Source of the DNA: Psychroflexus salis
GTDB taxonomy: Bacteria > Bacteroidota > Bacteroidia > Flavobacteriales > Flavobacteriaceae
DNA: 64,000 bases
Direction of reading: 5' to 3'
NCBI RefSeq assembly: GCF_014640175.1
Contig: NZ_BMGL01000007.1
Span: 1-64,000 of the forward strand
Positions within the stretch are counted from its first letter, which is position 1. Each line of letters starts with the position of its first letter. The position numbers and the translations under genes are program-made. A model generated the notes under the pieces. That model was not told the origin of the DNA and ran no database searches. It saw only the letters and a list, made by a program, of their open reading frames with translations. Below are positions 37,391-46,439 of this stretch, in pieces.

Positions 37391-37547
37391 GAAAAATACC
37401 AATCTTTATTTAAATGTTTAGTTTTATAATTACCAATAATTCAGTTATTTAAAACCATTACTGCTCATTTTAGGAATACTTAAAAAAGATGAGTATCTAT
37501 TTACATTGATCGGCTCTTTCAAGTTGAATTACCACTACCTTTGCCGC

Positions 37548-38744
37548 GTGAAAAATAAATCAAAATCTTCTCAATTTGAATTCGTTGCTCTAATGGCAGC
37601 ATTAATGTCTGTAGTAGCCTTGGCTATCGATGCTGTATTACCTGCCTTAGACATCATTGGAGTTGCTATAGGAACAGAAAATGTAGTAGATAACCAACTG
37701 CTAATTACCATGATGTTTTTGGGTATTGGTATTGGACCGTTGATTTTTGGTCCAATTTCTGACACTACTGGTCGAAAACCGGTAGTTTATGCTGGATTTG
37801 GACTTTTTTTAGCAGCGAGTGTACTCTGTGTTTCTGCTGAAAGTCTCACCATGATGATTATCGGTCGAGTATTGCAAGGTATTGGACTTTCGGCACCTAG
37901 AACCATTGCTATCGCTATTATTAGAGATTTATTTAGTGGAGATTATATGGCACGCATCATGTCTTTTGTAACTGTGGTTTTTATTTTAGTGCCGGTTATT
38001 GCTCCAGCTTTAGGACAATTAATTTTGGATAACTACAACTGGCAAGGCATATTTTATGTACAAGTCATCATCAGTATTGTGGTAATGATCTGGTTTTGGA
38101 AACGCCAACCCGAAACTTTATTAGTAGACAAACGTGTACGCTTTTCAATTCGAGTTTTTAAAACGGGTTTTACTGAAGTAATTCGCTATAAAACCACCAT
38201 GGGTTATACTCTAATTTCTGGTTTGGTAGTCGGTTCTTTTTTTGTGTATTTAAGTGCTTCTCAACAAATTTTTCAATTGCAATATGCTTTGGAAGATGCA
38301 TTTCCTATCATTTTTGCAGGTTTGTCTATCGCTATTGGATCTGCCATATTTTTAAACGGAACCTTAGTTTTAAAATACGGTATGGAGAAAATAATCACTC
38401 TTTCTCTTCTTGGTTTTTTTGGAATTTCAATTCTATATGTTGTGCTTTTTAATAGTGGTACAAATCCACCGCTTATTGTATTGTTGATTTTCTTTGCACT
38501 TCAATTTTTTGCTATTGGTTTTCTCTTTGGAAATTTACGGGCTTTGGCTATGCAACCGGTTGGTCATATCGCAGGGATTGCGGCTGCCATTACTGGATTT
38601 ATTTCTACTTTATTAGCTGTTGTTTTAAGTGTTTTTATCGGTCGTTTTGTTTCTAATTCAGTTTTACCCGTTTTTATTGGATTCTTAGCTTGTTCAACTG
38701 CTTCAATAGCAATATTAATTTATGTAAAACGCAGCAATAAGTAG
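37548..38744 (+). CDS. Bcr/CflA-type multidrug efflux MFS transporter
   Basis: 398 residues from GTG at 37548 (VKNKSKSSQFEF). An upstream TTG at 37506 gives a hydrophilic 14-residue extension and is unlikely; TACCTTTG (37536-37543), a TAnnTTTG box, sits just 4 nt before the GTG and would make the message leaderless. Twelve membrane segments are visible. Motif A-like GPISDTTGRKPV (about 69-80) and the DHA1 motif LQGIGLSAPRTIAIAIIRDL (about 109-128) match Bcr/CflA drug:H+ antiporters. Substrate unknown. The stop codon is part of a terminator stem. Confidence 0.88.
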   Translation: MKNKSKSSQFEFVALMAALMSVVALAIDAVLPALDIIGVAIGTENVVDNQLLITMMFLGIGIGPLIFGPISDTTGRKPVVYAGFGLFLAASVLCVSAESLTMMIIGRVLQGIGLSAPRTIAIAIIRDLFSGDYMARIMSFVTVVFILVPVIAPALGQLILDNYNWQGIFYVQVIISIVVMIWFWKRQPETLLVDKRVRFSIRVFKTGFTEVIRYKTTMGYTLISGLVVGSFFVYLSASQQIFQLQYALEDAFPIIFAGLSIAIGSAIFLNGTLVLKYGMEKIITLSLLGFFGISILYVVLFNSGTNPPLIVLLIFFALQFFAIGFLFGNLRALAMQPVGHIAGIAAAITGFISTLLAVVLSVFIGRFVSNSVLPVFIGFLACSTASIAILIYVKRSNK

Positions 38745-38786
38745 TTTTGTTTAGCATTAGTTTAAAACGAAGCAAAACTATTTTTT
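38742..38786. terminator. Terminator shared by the MFS gene and the sigma-factor operon
   Basis: Arms TAGTTTTG (38742-38749, including the MFS stop codon TAG) and CAAAACTA (38773-38780) followed by T6 at 38781-38786. The T-run overlaps the last bases of the convergent minus-strand gene. Confidence 0.7.
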
Positions 38787-39357
38787 AACTCCTCAAAACT
38801 TCGTTTAAAAATTGAAGTTCTTGTAATTCTTTTTTAATATGATAGGCTATAAACAAAGCGAGTGCAACAAAAACAACAATTCCACTGATTTGAATGTAAA
38901 GAAAAAAGCCTGTTGAAAGTGTTTCTTTAAATACAGGAAGCATGCTCACAAAGCCACCAACGTAAAAAAGGTAGATAAAAGGTGAAAATACAAAATGAAT
39001 CCATTTTCTATTTCGAAAGTAACGCTTGTGTTTGCTAACAAAATCCTTAAAATTTAGAGTGCTATCCATTTTATGAAGTTGAATTTTACTTCTAATTTCT
39101 AAGGCAATTCTTGTAAACAACATGAAAATCATGAGTACAAGTCCAAGGCTTTTTGAAATATTTTGATGAGCTCCAATACTAAAATAAAATACAACTAATA
39201 TTAAAAATGTAAGGCTTAAAACACTAATACTGATAAGTTGTTCTTTTTTGAAATTACTCATTTTCTGTTTTGCAGTGGCAACAACAGCTTCTGTTTTAGG
39301 TAAAGAAGTTAAATTATGTTGATTTTGCCATGTTTGACTTAGGTTTTCGAAATTCAT
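38785..39357 (-). CDS. Four-helix membrane protein downstream of an ECF sigma factor (possible anti-sigma)
   Basis: 190 residues from the ATG at 39357, which overlaps the sigma-factor stop as ATGA; a start four codons earlier is also open. The N-terminal about 40 residues are soluble (MNFENLSQTWQNQHNLTSLP), followed by four membrane segments (about 42-62, 67-88, 118-140, 148-172). The position and translational coupling are those of an anti-sigma factor, and the soluble N terminus could bind the sigma factor, but no zinc-finger or known anti-sigma domain is visible. The function is inferred from context alone. Confidence 0.65.
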   Translation of the reverse strand: MNFENLSQTWQNQHNLTSLPKTEAVVATAKQKMSNFKKEQLISISVLSLTFLILVVFYFSIGAHQNISKSLGLVLMIFMLFTRIALEIRSKIQLHKMDSTLNFKDFVSKHKRYFRNRKWIHFVFSPFIYLFYVGGFVSMLPVFKETLSTGFFLYIQISGIVVFVALALFIAYHIKKELQELQFLNEVLRS

Positions 39358-39833
39358 GATGTTACGCATTTAGAAAGTTTGTCTTTAATTCTATGGATTC
39401 TTACTCTTAAATTATTTTCAGAAATTCCCATTATTAATGAGATTTCTTCATAGGGTTTTTGCTCTAAAACCAAGAGAATCACACTTCGATCTTTAGGTCT
39501 TAATTGAGCAATACAATTGTACATAGCTTGTAATTGATCTTCAGTATTTAAAGTTTCTTCTTCTGCTAAAAAATCTTCTTTTAATGAAAGTGTTTTGTGG
39601 GTAATTTTAGATTTTCGCAATACATTTATACAGGTATTTACAGCAATTCTATATATCCAAGTGCTCACTTTAGCATCTCCTTTAAATCGATCTAAATATT
39701 GCCAAACTTTAATAAATACTTCTTGACATGTATCTTTAGCTAAATCACTATTACCTGCAAAATAACCAAGGCATAACCTGTAAATTTGATCTTGATAAGT
39801 TTGGTAAATGTGCTCAAAATTTAGCTTATTCAT
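39354..39833 (-). CDS. ECF-type RNA polymerase sigma factor
   Basis: 159 residues. Region 2 (about 10-75) contains DLAKDTCQEVFIKVWQYLDR and WIYRIAVNTCINVLRK, and region 4 (about 105-155) contains LRPKDRSVILLVLEQKPYEE and the recognition helix SENNLRVRIHRIKDKL. No region 3, so it is a minimal sigma-70 of the ECF group. It overlaps the upstream hydrolase by 8 bp and the downstream membrane gene by 4 bp, a tightly coupled three-gene unit. Likely an envelope-stress or lipid-signal regulator, inferred. Confidence 0.92.
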   Translation of the reverse strand: MNKLNFEHIYQTYQDQIYRLCLGYFAGNSDLAKDTCQEVFIKVWQYLDRFKGDAKVSTWIYRIAVNTCINVLRKSKITHKTLSLKEDFLAEEETLNTEDQLQAMYNCIAQLRPKDRSVILLVLEQKPYEEISLIMGISENNLRVRIHRIKDKLSKCVTS

Positions 39834-40665
39834 CAGCTAAAATTTGGTTGACTTCAGTATAAAACCAATCGGGTTGATCAAACATAATGTAATGAGCAGC
39901 ACCTTCTGCAAATAAGAGTGTATACGATTTGAGATTTTTATATTGGGATTCATAAACCCGTTCACTCTGTGCTTTGCCAAAATTGGTAGCAGAAAGAATA
40001 GTGACTTCACAAGCAATTTTTTCTAGGTAGGGAGTTGCATCAAAATTAAGATAATCAATATAACCAAAAACATAGGTTTTTCTGTAGGTATTCACCATCC
40101 AATCTTTAATAAGTGAATGTTTCTTTTTGTTTTTACACATCATATTGAGCTGCTGCGAAATGAGTTGTTCAAAACCTTCTGATGACATTTCTAGTTGAGA
40201 TTTTGCATACGGATTATCGTAACTAAACGAGCCAGTTTGTTGATTAGGAAACATTAATTTTGCAGTATTTGGTAAGGCATCAACAATAATAATTTGCTTG
40301 ATGTAATCATCTAATTCTGCAGCTAAATATAAAGCTAAAGTACCGCCTAAACTGTGCCCAATAATAGTAATATTTTTTAAGTCATTGGATTTAACGTAAT
40401 TAATCAAGGACTTTTTTACATTTTCAAGCCAAGGCGAAGCCAAGGGTGTAATTCCGTTTACGCCAGCATAATCTGTTAAGTGAAATTCGTAATTGCCATT
40501 TAAATTGGGTAGAGTTTCATCCCATACATGAGATGAATTGGCAAATCCTGGTAAAAATAAAATAGGTTGGCCGTTACCTTGTGTTTTAACTTGAATGGCT
40601 TGTTGTGAAAAGCTAATACTTGAAATTAAACAGAATAAAATCATGTAAATTGAGAGGGTTTTCAT
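39826..40665 (-). CDS. Exported alpha/beta hydrolase
   Basis: 279 residues with a signal peptide (about 1-20, SISFSQ). The nucleophile elbow is IIGHSLGGTLALYLA (about 100-114, Ser in GHSLGG), and the acid/His end is carried by the AEGAAHYIMFDQPDWF region (about 254-269). The oxyanion loop FLPGFANSSHVWDETLPN is present. It is encoded first in the sigma-factor operon and overlaps the sigma gene by 8 bp. An exported esterase co-expressed with a sigma factor could generate or remove the signal sensed by the system; this is inference. Confidence 0.85.
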   Translation of the reverse strand: MKTLSIYMILFCLISSISFSQQAIQVKTQGNGQPILFLPGFANSSHVWDETLPNLNGNYEFHLTDYAGVNGITPLASPWLENVKKSLINYVKSNDLKNITIIGHSLGGTLALYLAAELDDYIKQIIIVDALPNTAKLMFPNQQTGSFSYDNPYAKSQLEMSSEGFEQLISQQLNMMCKNKKKHSLIKDWMVNTYRKTYVFGYIDYLNFDATPYLEKIACEVTILSATNFGKAQSERVYESQYKNLKSYTLLFAEGAAHYIMFDQPDWFYTEVNQILADE

Positions 40666-40734
40666 CGTATTATTTTTAATGTTCGTCCTTTTGACACAAA
40701 TTATTTTATTTATTACAGTTTTTAAAAAACTTTT

Positions 40735-41886
40735 TTAATACATAGTTAGTTTTAATACTTCTCCTAGAGTGTTTTCAAGCCTAAGCGTGTCTTGATTAAA
40801 TAATAAATCCAATTCTAAAAAATAATCACAGTGCGTTTTAAATAAATCTTTAGGTTGGTAGGAATTAATAGAAGTAAGGGTATCTCCAATTTCAATTGAA
40901 AGTTCAGGACTAGTCCTATTCACAATCCAAAGTGAATCATTCAAAACACCAGGAATAAATTTTTTGTTTTGATCTACTTCTACAGTAGAAATTGGCTGGA
41001 GTATGATTTTCTGATCTTCAGGATTCAGATAAATAGTAAAATGTTCTAAGATATCGTTTCCTAATAAAGATTTATTTAAAGATGAAAACTCAACTGGAAT
41101 ATTCATTTTATAATTATTCATCTTCACATTTAGCTCTTTTACGAGCAAAGTATCTCGATTGCTTCCAAAAATGCCTGTTGTAGATTGGTCTATAAATAGT
41201 TCTGTTTTATTGTTCTGAAATTGATTAGCGTACTGTTTAGGTACAACTAAACTTCCATTATAGCCTAAATCGAAAATAACATCTTCAATGGTTTCTCCTT
41301 CAATTTCAAGATTAATTAAAGGAACACCAGACATAAATGAAGTGGTGTAGTCAATATAAATTAAATTTTCTTCAGTTGGTAAAAATGCTGTTTTCGAAAT
41401 GTAGATATGCTTTTTTTGATAATCGAATTTCCAATGAGCGAGTTTTATTAAGTTAGAACCAATTATACCATCTTGAGCTACACAAGGACTGTAAGATTGT
41501 TTATCGTATTTTAATTTGCCAGCTGCAATATTGCCAAAAATGGATTTAGCAAATTGTACAGAATCTACCTTGGTAATTTCTATTTCTCTTTCAATTTCTT
41601 GAGCAGTACCATTATCTCGTTTAGAGAAGGTTTCTAAACCTATTTCTTCTGCTAAACTATATTCTATTTTACTTTGAAAGGCACCTGTATCAAAGATAAA
41701 TTGATTCGCTTGATTTGAATTGTTTAGAAAAGCTTCAACAACAATTAATTTTTTGGAATATTGAAACGGAAAACTATCTTGCTGTATGTTAGTAAAGGTC
41801 TTTGATTGTAAATTAATTTCATTGACCACTTCGCAGCTTACTAATAAAATTAGGATACTTAAAATACTAATTAATCTTGTTTTCAT
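40735..41886 (-). CDS. Retropepsin-like aspartyl protease lipoprotein
   Basis: 383 residues. A lipobox ILLVSC (Cys 18) anchors it. The catalytic FIFDTGAFQSKI is at about 63-74 and the family's flap-side GIIGSNLIKLAHWKF follows (about 140-154). The second half carries VIFDLGYNGSLVV (about 202-214), where DLG replaces the canonical DTG. The C-terminal about 90 residues resemble a PDZ-like domain (ELSIEIGDTLTSINSYQP). Bacterial retropepsin-like proteins of this length contain two such halves. With DLG in the second half, activity is uncertain. It is convergent in time with none but runs ahead of the sigma operon by 69 bp. Confidence 0.78.
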   Translation of the reverse strand: MKTRLISILSILILLVSCEVVNEINLQSKTFTNIQQDSFPFQYSKKLIVVEAFLNNSNQANQFIFDTGAFQSKIEYSLAEEIGLETFSKRDNGTAQEIEREIEITKVDSVQFAKSIFGNIAAGKLKYDKQSYSPCVAQDGIIGSNLIKLAHWKFDYQKKHIYISKTAFLPTEENLIYIDYTTSFMSGVPLINLEIEGETIEDVIFDLGYNGSLVVPKQYANQFQNNKTELFIDQSTTGIFGSNRDTLLVKELNVKMNNYKMNIPVEFSSLNKSLLGNDILEHFTIYLNPEDQKIILQPISTVEVDQNKKFIPGVLNDSLWIVNRTSPELSIEIGDTLTSINSYQPKDLFKTHCDYFLELDLLFNQDTLRLENTLGEVLKLTMY

Positions 41887-41893
41887 TTTGATT

Positions 41894-42565
41894 TTATTTT
41901 GAAGTAAGTTGTTTTTCAGTTTGTTTCTGCCAATACATTAGAAATGGAATACCAATTAATGAAGGTAATGTAAAAGCTAGAAAAGGATTAATCAATTCAA
42001 ACCGAGTAACCAAAGTAGATAAAAAAGCGGTGAAAGTTGCAATATAACCACCCATCATGTTTCCAATATGGGATAAATACCAATGATATGCTTTTTTCGG
42101 TTTTATAATAAATGGTTTTAAGTTGGTATAAGAAATTAGTAAGCCGCCAATTCCAAAACCAATCGACAAAATTGTTCCAGCTGAAGTAAAACCCTTTGAA
42201 AATCCATAATATAATCCTAAACCTATAAAAATAATATTAGCGATTGCGTTTACTATGCCAGCTACCCAATCCAAGAGTATTGGTTTTTGTTGTTTATGAA
42301 GGTTTTTTAATTTTAAAATTCGGATACCTGCAAAAACAGAATAATAGCTTAAAAAAGCTATGAGCAACAAAAATTTATTGAAGCGATAACTAGCAACAAC
42401 AATTCCAGTTATAAATACCATGCTCATTGCATAAAAATATAGGCTTCCAGCTTTTTTATGAATAGATTTTCCTTTTGCACTTAAAATAGCAATAAAGCCT
42501 GTTACCAATGCAAAACTACCCGCTAAAATATGAAGATATAAAACGTAAAGAATGCTATTTTCCAT
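41894..42565 (-). CDS. DUF2306-like multipass membrane protein
   Basis: 223 residues with about six to seven membrane helices and little else. The opening YLHILAGSFALVTGFIAILS and the KKAGSLYFYAMSMVFITGIV region (about 37-56) match DUF2306 proteins. No function is known. It ends 7 nt before the retropepsin-like gene start, so co-transcription is likely. Confidence 0.7.
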   Translation of the reverse strand: MENSILYVLYLHILAGSFALVTGFIAILSAKGKSIHKKAGSLYFYAMSMVFITGIVVASYRFNKFLLLIAFLSYYSVFAGIRILKLKNLHKQQKPILLDWVAGIVNAIANIIFIGLGLYYGFSKGFTSAGTILSIGFGIGGLLISYTNLKPFIIKPKKAYHWYLSHIGNMMGGYIATFTAFLSTLVTRFELINPFLAFTLPSLIGIPFLMYWQKQTEKQLTSK

Positions 42566-42669
42566 TGTCGTAATTTTAATGCAAAACTCATTCTATTCGC
42601 TTCGTTTAAAGAATTTTATCTTTTAAGTGTGATGCTTGGGATGGATTCGTGATAATTTGGCGACGTGTA

Positions 42670-43548
42670 TTACGATAGATTTTCTAAAAATTCTGTAATC
42701 GTGTTTACTTTCGATCTAGAGACTGGAATTTTATTTGGAGTTTCCTTTAAGTAAAGATTTAAATTTCTAGCATTACCTTCTACTTTTTGAATAAAGTTTC
42801 CGTTTATAACAAAACGGTTATGACAACGAATAAAAATTTGACTTGGTAAAATACGCTCTATATTTTTAAGTGTATTTCTAATGAGTTTTTTCTGAATTTG
42901 TCCTTGGTTAAAATAATAAATTTCTACATAATTTCCATCAGATTGAACATAAGCTAAATCTAAAGAACTCAATTGTAATTCAATTTTTCCTTTATCAGAT
43001 TTTAAGAGCAAAGATGTATTTGAAGAATCTAAATCTTGATTTATATCCTTTTTGAGTTGTAATGAAACATTTAATGCTGCAGCTTTTTTAAATTGTTTTT
43101 TTTGGTGTTGGTATTGCTCGAATAAAACTAAAATAAGAACAGGAAAAATTCCAATACCTAGCGTTATAAGCATTGTTTCAAAAATTAAATTACTAAAATT
43201 ATAATTTTCACTTCCTGATGAATATAACATGATGCTTATTAAAAAGCTTATTATGCATAAAACAAACAGTATAAGTGAAAATTCTTTTCCAATTGTCCAA
43301 TTGTCTTCCAACATAATTTTTGGAAATACTTTTTTTAAAAATTGTACGGAAATAAAAATGGCTAAAGCAACTGTAATTGCTGTAAGCAAACCTATAAAAC
43401 TACGCTTAGTTAAATCAAATTCTTGGAAATGAAAAGGAGCTAGAATAACAATAATAAAAAAGCTTATTATACTAGGAATTAATACACTATAAGTATTAAA
43501 TATAAAAGGATGAGATTTTTTAAACAAATCAATAGTTATTTCAAACAA
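42670..43548 (-). CDS. Membrane-anchored LytTR-family transcriptional regulator
   Basis: 292 residues. Four membrane segments (about 20-40, 50-70, 85-108, 120-142) are followed by a LytTR DNA-binding domain (about 195-290) with LAYVQSDGNYVEIYYFN, IRCHNRFVINGNFIQKVEG and IPVSRSK. There is no response-regulator receiver domain, so the signal is presumably sensed by the membrane part. It is divergent from the membrane protein/HTH operon, and the region between them carries twin palindromic operators. Confidence 0.88.
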   Translation of the reverse strand: MFEITIDLFKKSHPFIFNTYSVLIPSIISFFIIVILAPFHFQEFDLTKRSFIGLLTAITVALAIFISVQFLKKVFPKIMLEDNWTIGKEFSLILFVLCIISFLISIMLYSSGSENYNFSNLIFETMLITLGIGIFPVLILVLFEQYQHQKKQFKKAAALNVSLQLKKDINQDLDSSNTSLLLKSDKGKIELQLSSLDLAYVQSDGNYVEIYYFNQGQIQKKLIRNTLKNIERILPSQIFIRCHNRFVINGNFIQKVEGNARNLNLYLKETPNKIPVSRSKVNTITEFLENLS

Positions 43549-43560
43549 AAATAAAATATT

Positions 43561-43620
43561 TAATGTAAAGTATTGTTTACATTAAAACTTATTCTATATT
43601 TGTAAAGTTTTATTTACAAA
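43561..43620 (+). promoter_or_regulatory. Promoter with -33 TTG, -7 TATATTTG and two palindromic operators
   Basis: TTG at 43573-43575 and TATATTTG at 43595-43602 are separated by exactly 19 nt, the Bacteroidota sigma-A spacing. Operator 1 (43561-43584) has perfect 9-bp arms TAATGTAAA and TTTACATTA around a 6-nt spacer and covers the -33 element. Operator 2 (43599-43620) has 8-bp arms TTTGTAAA and TTTACAAA and overlaps the -7 box. Both share TGTAAA-N6-TTTACA with 37 bp between equivalent positions. The likeliest binder is the HTH protein of this operon (44031-44231). Confidence 0.82.
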
Positions 43621-43644
43621 ATGTATAACTTTAATTACTTTATC

Positions 43645-44034
43645 ATGAAAAATAAAAAACATTACACTGTAAAACTTGCACTTTGGACTTGGTCTTGGGT
43701 AGCTACATTAGCAATTGCTACATTTGGTCCTAAGTTTATTTGGGACGACCACGTTTTTTTAACCGTGTTTGCAATTCTAGTTAATTTAGGAAATGGCATT
43801 CTTATGATTTTAGCTAACAAAAATTTATTTAATTGCTTAGATGAATTACAACGTAAAATTCAACTTGAAGCTTTAGGTATTACTTTAGGTCTAGCTGTTA
43901 TTGCAGGCTTAAGTTTTTCGTTATTAGATCAAACTAATTTAATTACATTTGACGCAGAAATAGGCTTTTTAGTAGGTTTTATAGGTATTACTTATATGAT
44001 AGCTTTATTAATCAACAGAAAGCGTTACTTATGA
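43645..44034 (+). CDS. Small membrane protein upstream of an HTH regulator
   Basis: 129 residues from ATG 43645 (MKNKKHYTVKLALWTW); an in-frame ATG at 43621 would add eight residues. Four membrane segments are evident (about 10-28, 36-55, 73-92, 102-122), with the cytosolic-looking link ELQRKIQLEAL. Pairs of a small four-helix protein and a Cro/CI-type regulator recur in Bacteroidota and Firmicutes. The stop overlaps the regulator's start (ATGA), so they are translated together. Function unknown. Confidence 0.75.
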   Translation: MKNKKHYTVKLALWTWSWVATLAIATFGPKFIWDDHVFLTVFAILVNLGNGILMILANKNLFNCLDELQRKIQLEALGITLGLAVIAGLSFSLLDQTNLITFDAEIGFLVGFIGITYMIALLINRKRYL

Positions 44035-44231
44035 AAAATAAATTAAAAGTATTGCGAGCAGAACATAATTTTACACAACAAGATTTAGCTGAAGCTGTTG
44101 AGGTTTCAAGGCAAACTATCAATGCAATTGAAAAAGAGAAATTCGATCCCAGTTTAGTATTGGCTATCAAATTTGCCAGGCTATTTAAAAAAGAAATTGA
44201 AGATATTTTTATTTATGAAAAAGAAGCTTAG
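44031..44231 (+). CDS. Small Cro/CI-type HTH transcriptional regulator
   Basis: 66 residues, essentially one helix-turn-helix: MKNKLKVLRAEHNFTQQDLA, then EAVEVSRQTINAIEKEKFDP, and a KKEIEDIF tail. These stand-alone XRE proteins typically repress their own promoter. ATGA overlap with the membrane-protein gene and the two TGTAAA-N6-TTTACA palindromes over that promoter make autoregulation likely. The partner membrane protein may sequester or signal to it. Confidence 0.93.
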   Translation: MKNKLKVLRAEHNFTQQDLAEAVEVSRQTINAIEKEKFDPSLVLAIKFARLFKKEIEDIFIYEKEA

Positions 44232-44240
44232 AGAGTTTTA

Positions 44241-46439
44241 TTATTCTACTACTTCATCTACTCCACCTATTAAAGTAAAATCTAAATTTCGTTTTACTAA
44301 ATCTGCTTTTTTAACTTCAACCCAAACTTCATCTCCTAATTGATATGATTTTTGGGTTCTTTTTCCAACAATAGCATAATTTTCTTGATCAAAGTAAAAA
44401 TGGTCTCCACTCATATCGCGAACTCTAACCATACCTTCGCATTTATTCTCTATAATTTCAACAAACATCCCAAAGTCGGTTACGCCAGAAATCACGCCTA
44501 AGAAACTCTTATTTTCATATTGTTGCATGTATTTAACTTGCATATACTTAATAGAATCTCGTTCGGCATTGGTAGCTAAACTTTCCATGTTAGAAGAATG
44601 TTTACATCGTTCTTCAAATTCTTCAGCATTAGCAGAAGAATTACCGTCTAAATAATGTTGTAGTAATCGATGTACCATAACATCTGGATATCTTCTAATT
44701 GGTGAAGTAAAGTGAGAATAATGTGTAAAAGCCAAACCATAATGACCAATATTATTAGTAGAATAATAAGCTTTAGCCATGGTACGAATGGTTAATGTAT
44801 CTACTAAATTTTGTTCTCCTTTTCCTTCTACATCGCTTAATAATTTATTTAAAGAAGAAACAATACTTTTACGATCTTTAAAATCGGTTGTATAACCAAA
44901 TTTACTAACCACTGTACTTAAGGCTGCTAATTTTTCTGGATCAGGTTCATCATGACAACGATATATAAAAGTTTTCTTTGGTTTTTGCTTTCCAATAAAT
45001 TCTGCTACCTTTTTATTAGCCAACAGCATAAATTCTTCAATTAACTTATTAGCATCTTTAGCCGTTTTAAAGAAAACTCCTTCTGGATTATTGTCTTCAT
45101 CTAAATTGAATTTTACTTCTTGTTTATCGAAAGAAATAGCGCCATCTTTCATGCGTTTAGTTCGCATAATTTTAGCTAGACGATCCATTTCTAAAATGGC
45201 ATCTTTAATTTCATTTTTAACCGTGTAAGTTTTTCCGCTTAACGAAACACTTTCATCAATTAAACTATCTTCTGTTTCAATGATATATTGAGCTTCTTCG
45301 TATGCAAAACGAGCGTCTGAGTAGGTAACCGTTCTTCCAAACCATTGGTTTACTACTTTAGCTTGTTTGGTAACTTCAAAAACAGCAGAAAAGGTATATT
45401 TTTCTTCGTTTGGTCGTAGTGAACAAGCTTCATTAGAAAGTACTTCAGGTAACATAGGAACCACGCGATCTACTAAATAAATAGATGTCGCTCTGTTGTA
45501 AGCTTCTTCATCTAAAATACTTCCAGCTTGTACATAATGCGAAACATCGGCAATGTGAATACCAATTTCATAATTTCCATTGTCTAAAACTTGAAAACTT
45601 AAGGCATCATCAAAATCTTTTGCATCTGCTGGATCAATAGTAAATGTAAGTACATCGCGCATATCGCGGCGATTCTTAATTTCTTCTTTTTGTATAGAAG
45701 TATCAATTTGGTTGGCAAAGGCTTCAATTTCTTTTGGAAATTTTTCTGGTAAGCCATATTGTGCTAATATGGCATGCATTTCGGTTTGATGTTCGCCTGG
45801 TTTGCCTAAAACTTCAATTATTTTTCCACGTGGCGAATCGTCTTTTTTGTACCAATCATCTAACGAAACTACAACCATGTCGCCATCGTTCGCATCGTTA
45901 AAATTTTCACCTTTAATAAAAATATCGGTGTACATTTTAGGATCTTGAACTACCACAAATCCAAAGGTTTTTTGTTTTTGTAAAATACCTACAAATCTGT
46001 TTTTGTGTCGTTCTACTATTTTGGTTATTTCACCTTCAGAGTTACTATTCTTTCGTTCTTTAAAAACATAAACTTGTACGCGATCTTTATGAAAAGCTGT
46101 GTGTAAATTTTTATTTCTAACTAAGATATCTTGTTCTAAACCTTCAACAACAATATAAGCATCTCCACGACTGGTCATATCAACCGTACCTTCGTAATAG
46201 TCTGTAGTTCCATCTATTTGGTATCTGCTTTTGTCTACTTTTTGTAACTTACCTTTTGCGGTTTGTTGTGTTAAGGTTCTTATTACACGGTTTCGCGTTT
46301 TGGTATCGGTAATTTGTAAGCGTTGAGTTAAATCTTTGTAACTAAAGGACTTTTCTTCATTAGCTCTAAAAATAGCAAGTATGTCTTGGGTAAGATTTTC
46401 GTAATTTACTGCATTTTTAGGTTTCTTTTTTTTACTCAT
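44241..46439 (-). CDS. rnr: Ribonuclease R
   Basis: 732 residues. An N-terminal winged helix (about 10-65), cold-shock OB domains (about 70-230), the RNB exonuclease domain with DFDDALSFQVLDNGNYEIGI (about 274-293) and IADVSHYV, and a C-terminal S1 domain (about 640-720, with GVISGVTDFGMFVEIIENKC). The conserved aspartates of the RNB active site are present. It degrades structured RNA 3'-5' and helps in rRNA quality control. TACCTTTG on the minus strand at 46460-46467 is a -7-like box 21 nt before the ATG. Confidence 0.96.
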   Translation of the reverse strand: MSKKKKPKNAVNYENLTQDILAIFRANEEKSFSYKDLTQRLQITDTKTRNRVIRTLTQQTAKGKLQKVDKSRYQIDGTTDYYEGTVDMTSRGDAYIVVEGLEQDILVRNKNLHTAFHKDRVQVYVFKERKNSNSEGEITKIVERHKNRFVGILQKQKTFGFVVVQDPKMYTDIFIKGENFNDANDGDMVVVSLDDWYKKDDSPRGKIIEVLGKPGEHQTEMHAILAQYGLPEKFPKEIEAFANQIDTSIQKEEIKNRRDMRDVLTFTIDPADAKDFDDALSFQVLDNGNYEIGIHIADVSHYVQAGSILDEEAYNRATSIYLVDRVVPMLPEVLSNEACSLRPNEEKYTFSAVFEVTKQAKVVNQWFGRTVTYSDARFAYEEAQYIIETEDSLIDESVSLSGKTYTVKNEIKDAILEMDRLAKIMRTKRMKDGAISFDKQEVKFNLDEDNNPEGVFFKTAKDANKLIEEFMLLANKKVAEFIGKQKPKKTFIYRCHDEPDPEKLAALSTVVSKFGYTTDFKDRKSIVSSLNKLLSDVEGKGEQNLVDTLTIRTMAKAYYSTNNIGHYGLAFTHYSHFTSPIRRYPDVMVHRLLQHYLDGNSSANAEEFEERCKHSSNMESLATNAERDSIKYMQVKYMQQYENKSFLGVISGVTDFGMFVEIIENKCEGMVRVRDMSGDHFYFDQENYAIVGKRTQKSYQLGDEVWVEVKKADLVKRNLDFTLIGGVDEVVE

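Noticed and set aside
45800-45825. Third parS site in rnr (TTTTTCCACGTGGCGAAT)
   Set aside because: Only the central CCACGTGG is palindromic; the outer bases do not match the two exact sites.
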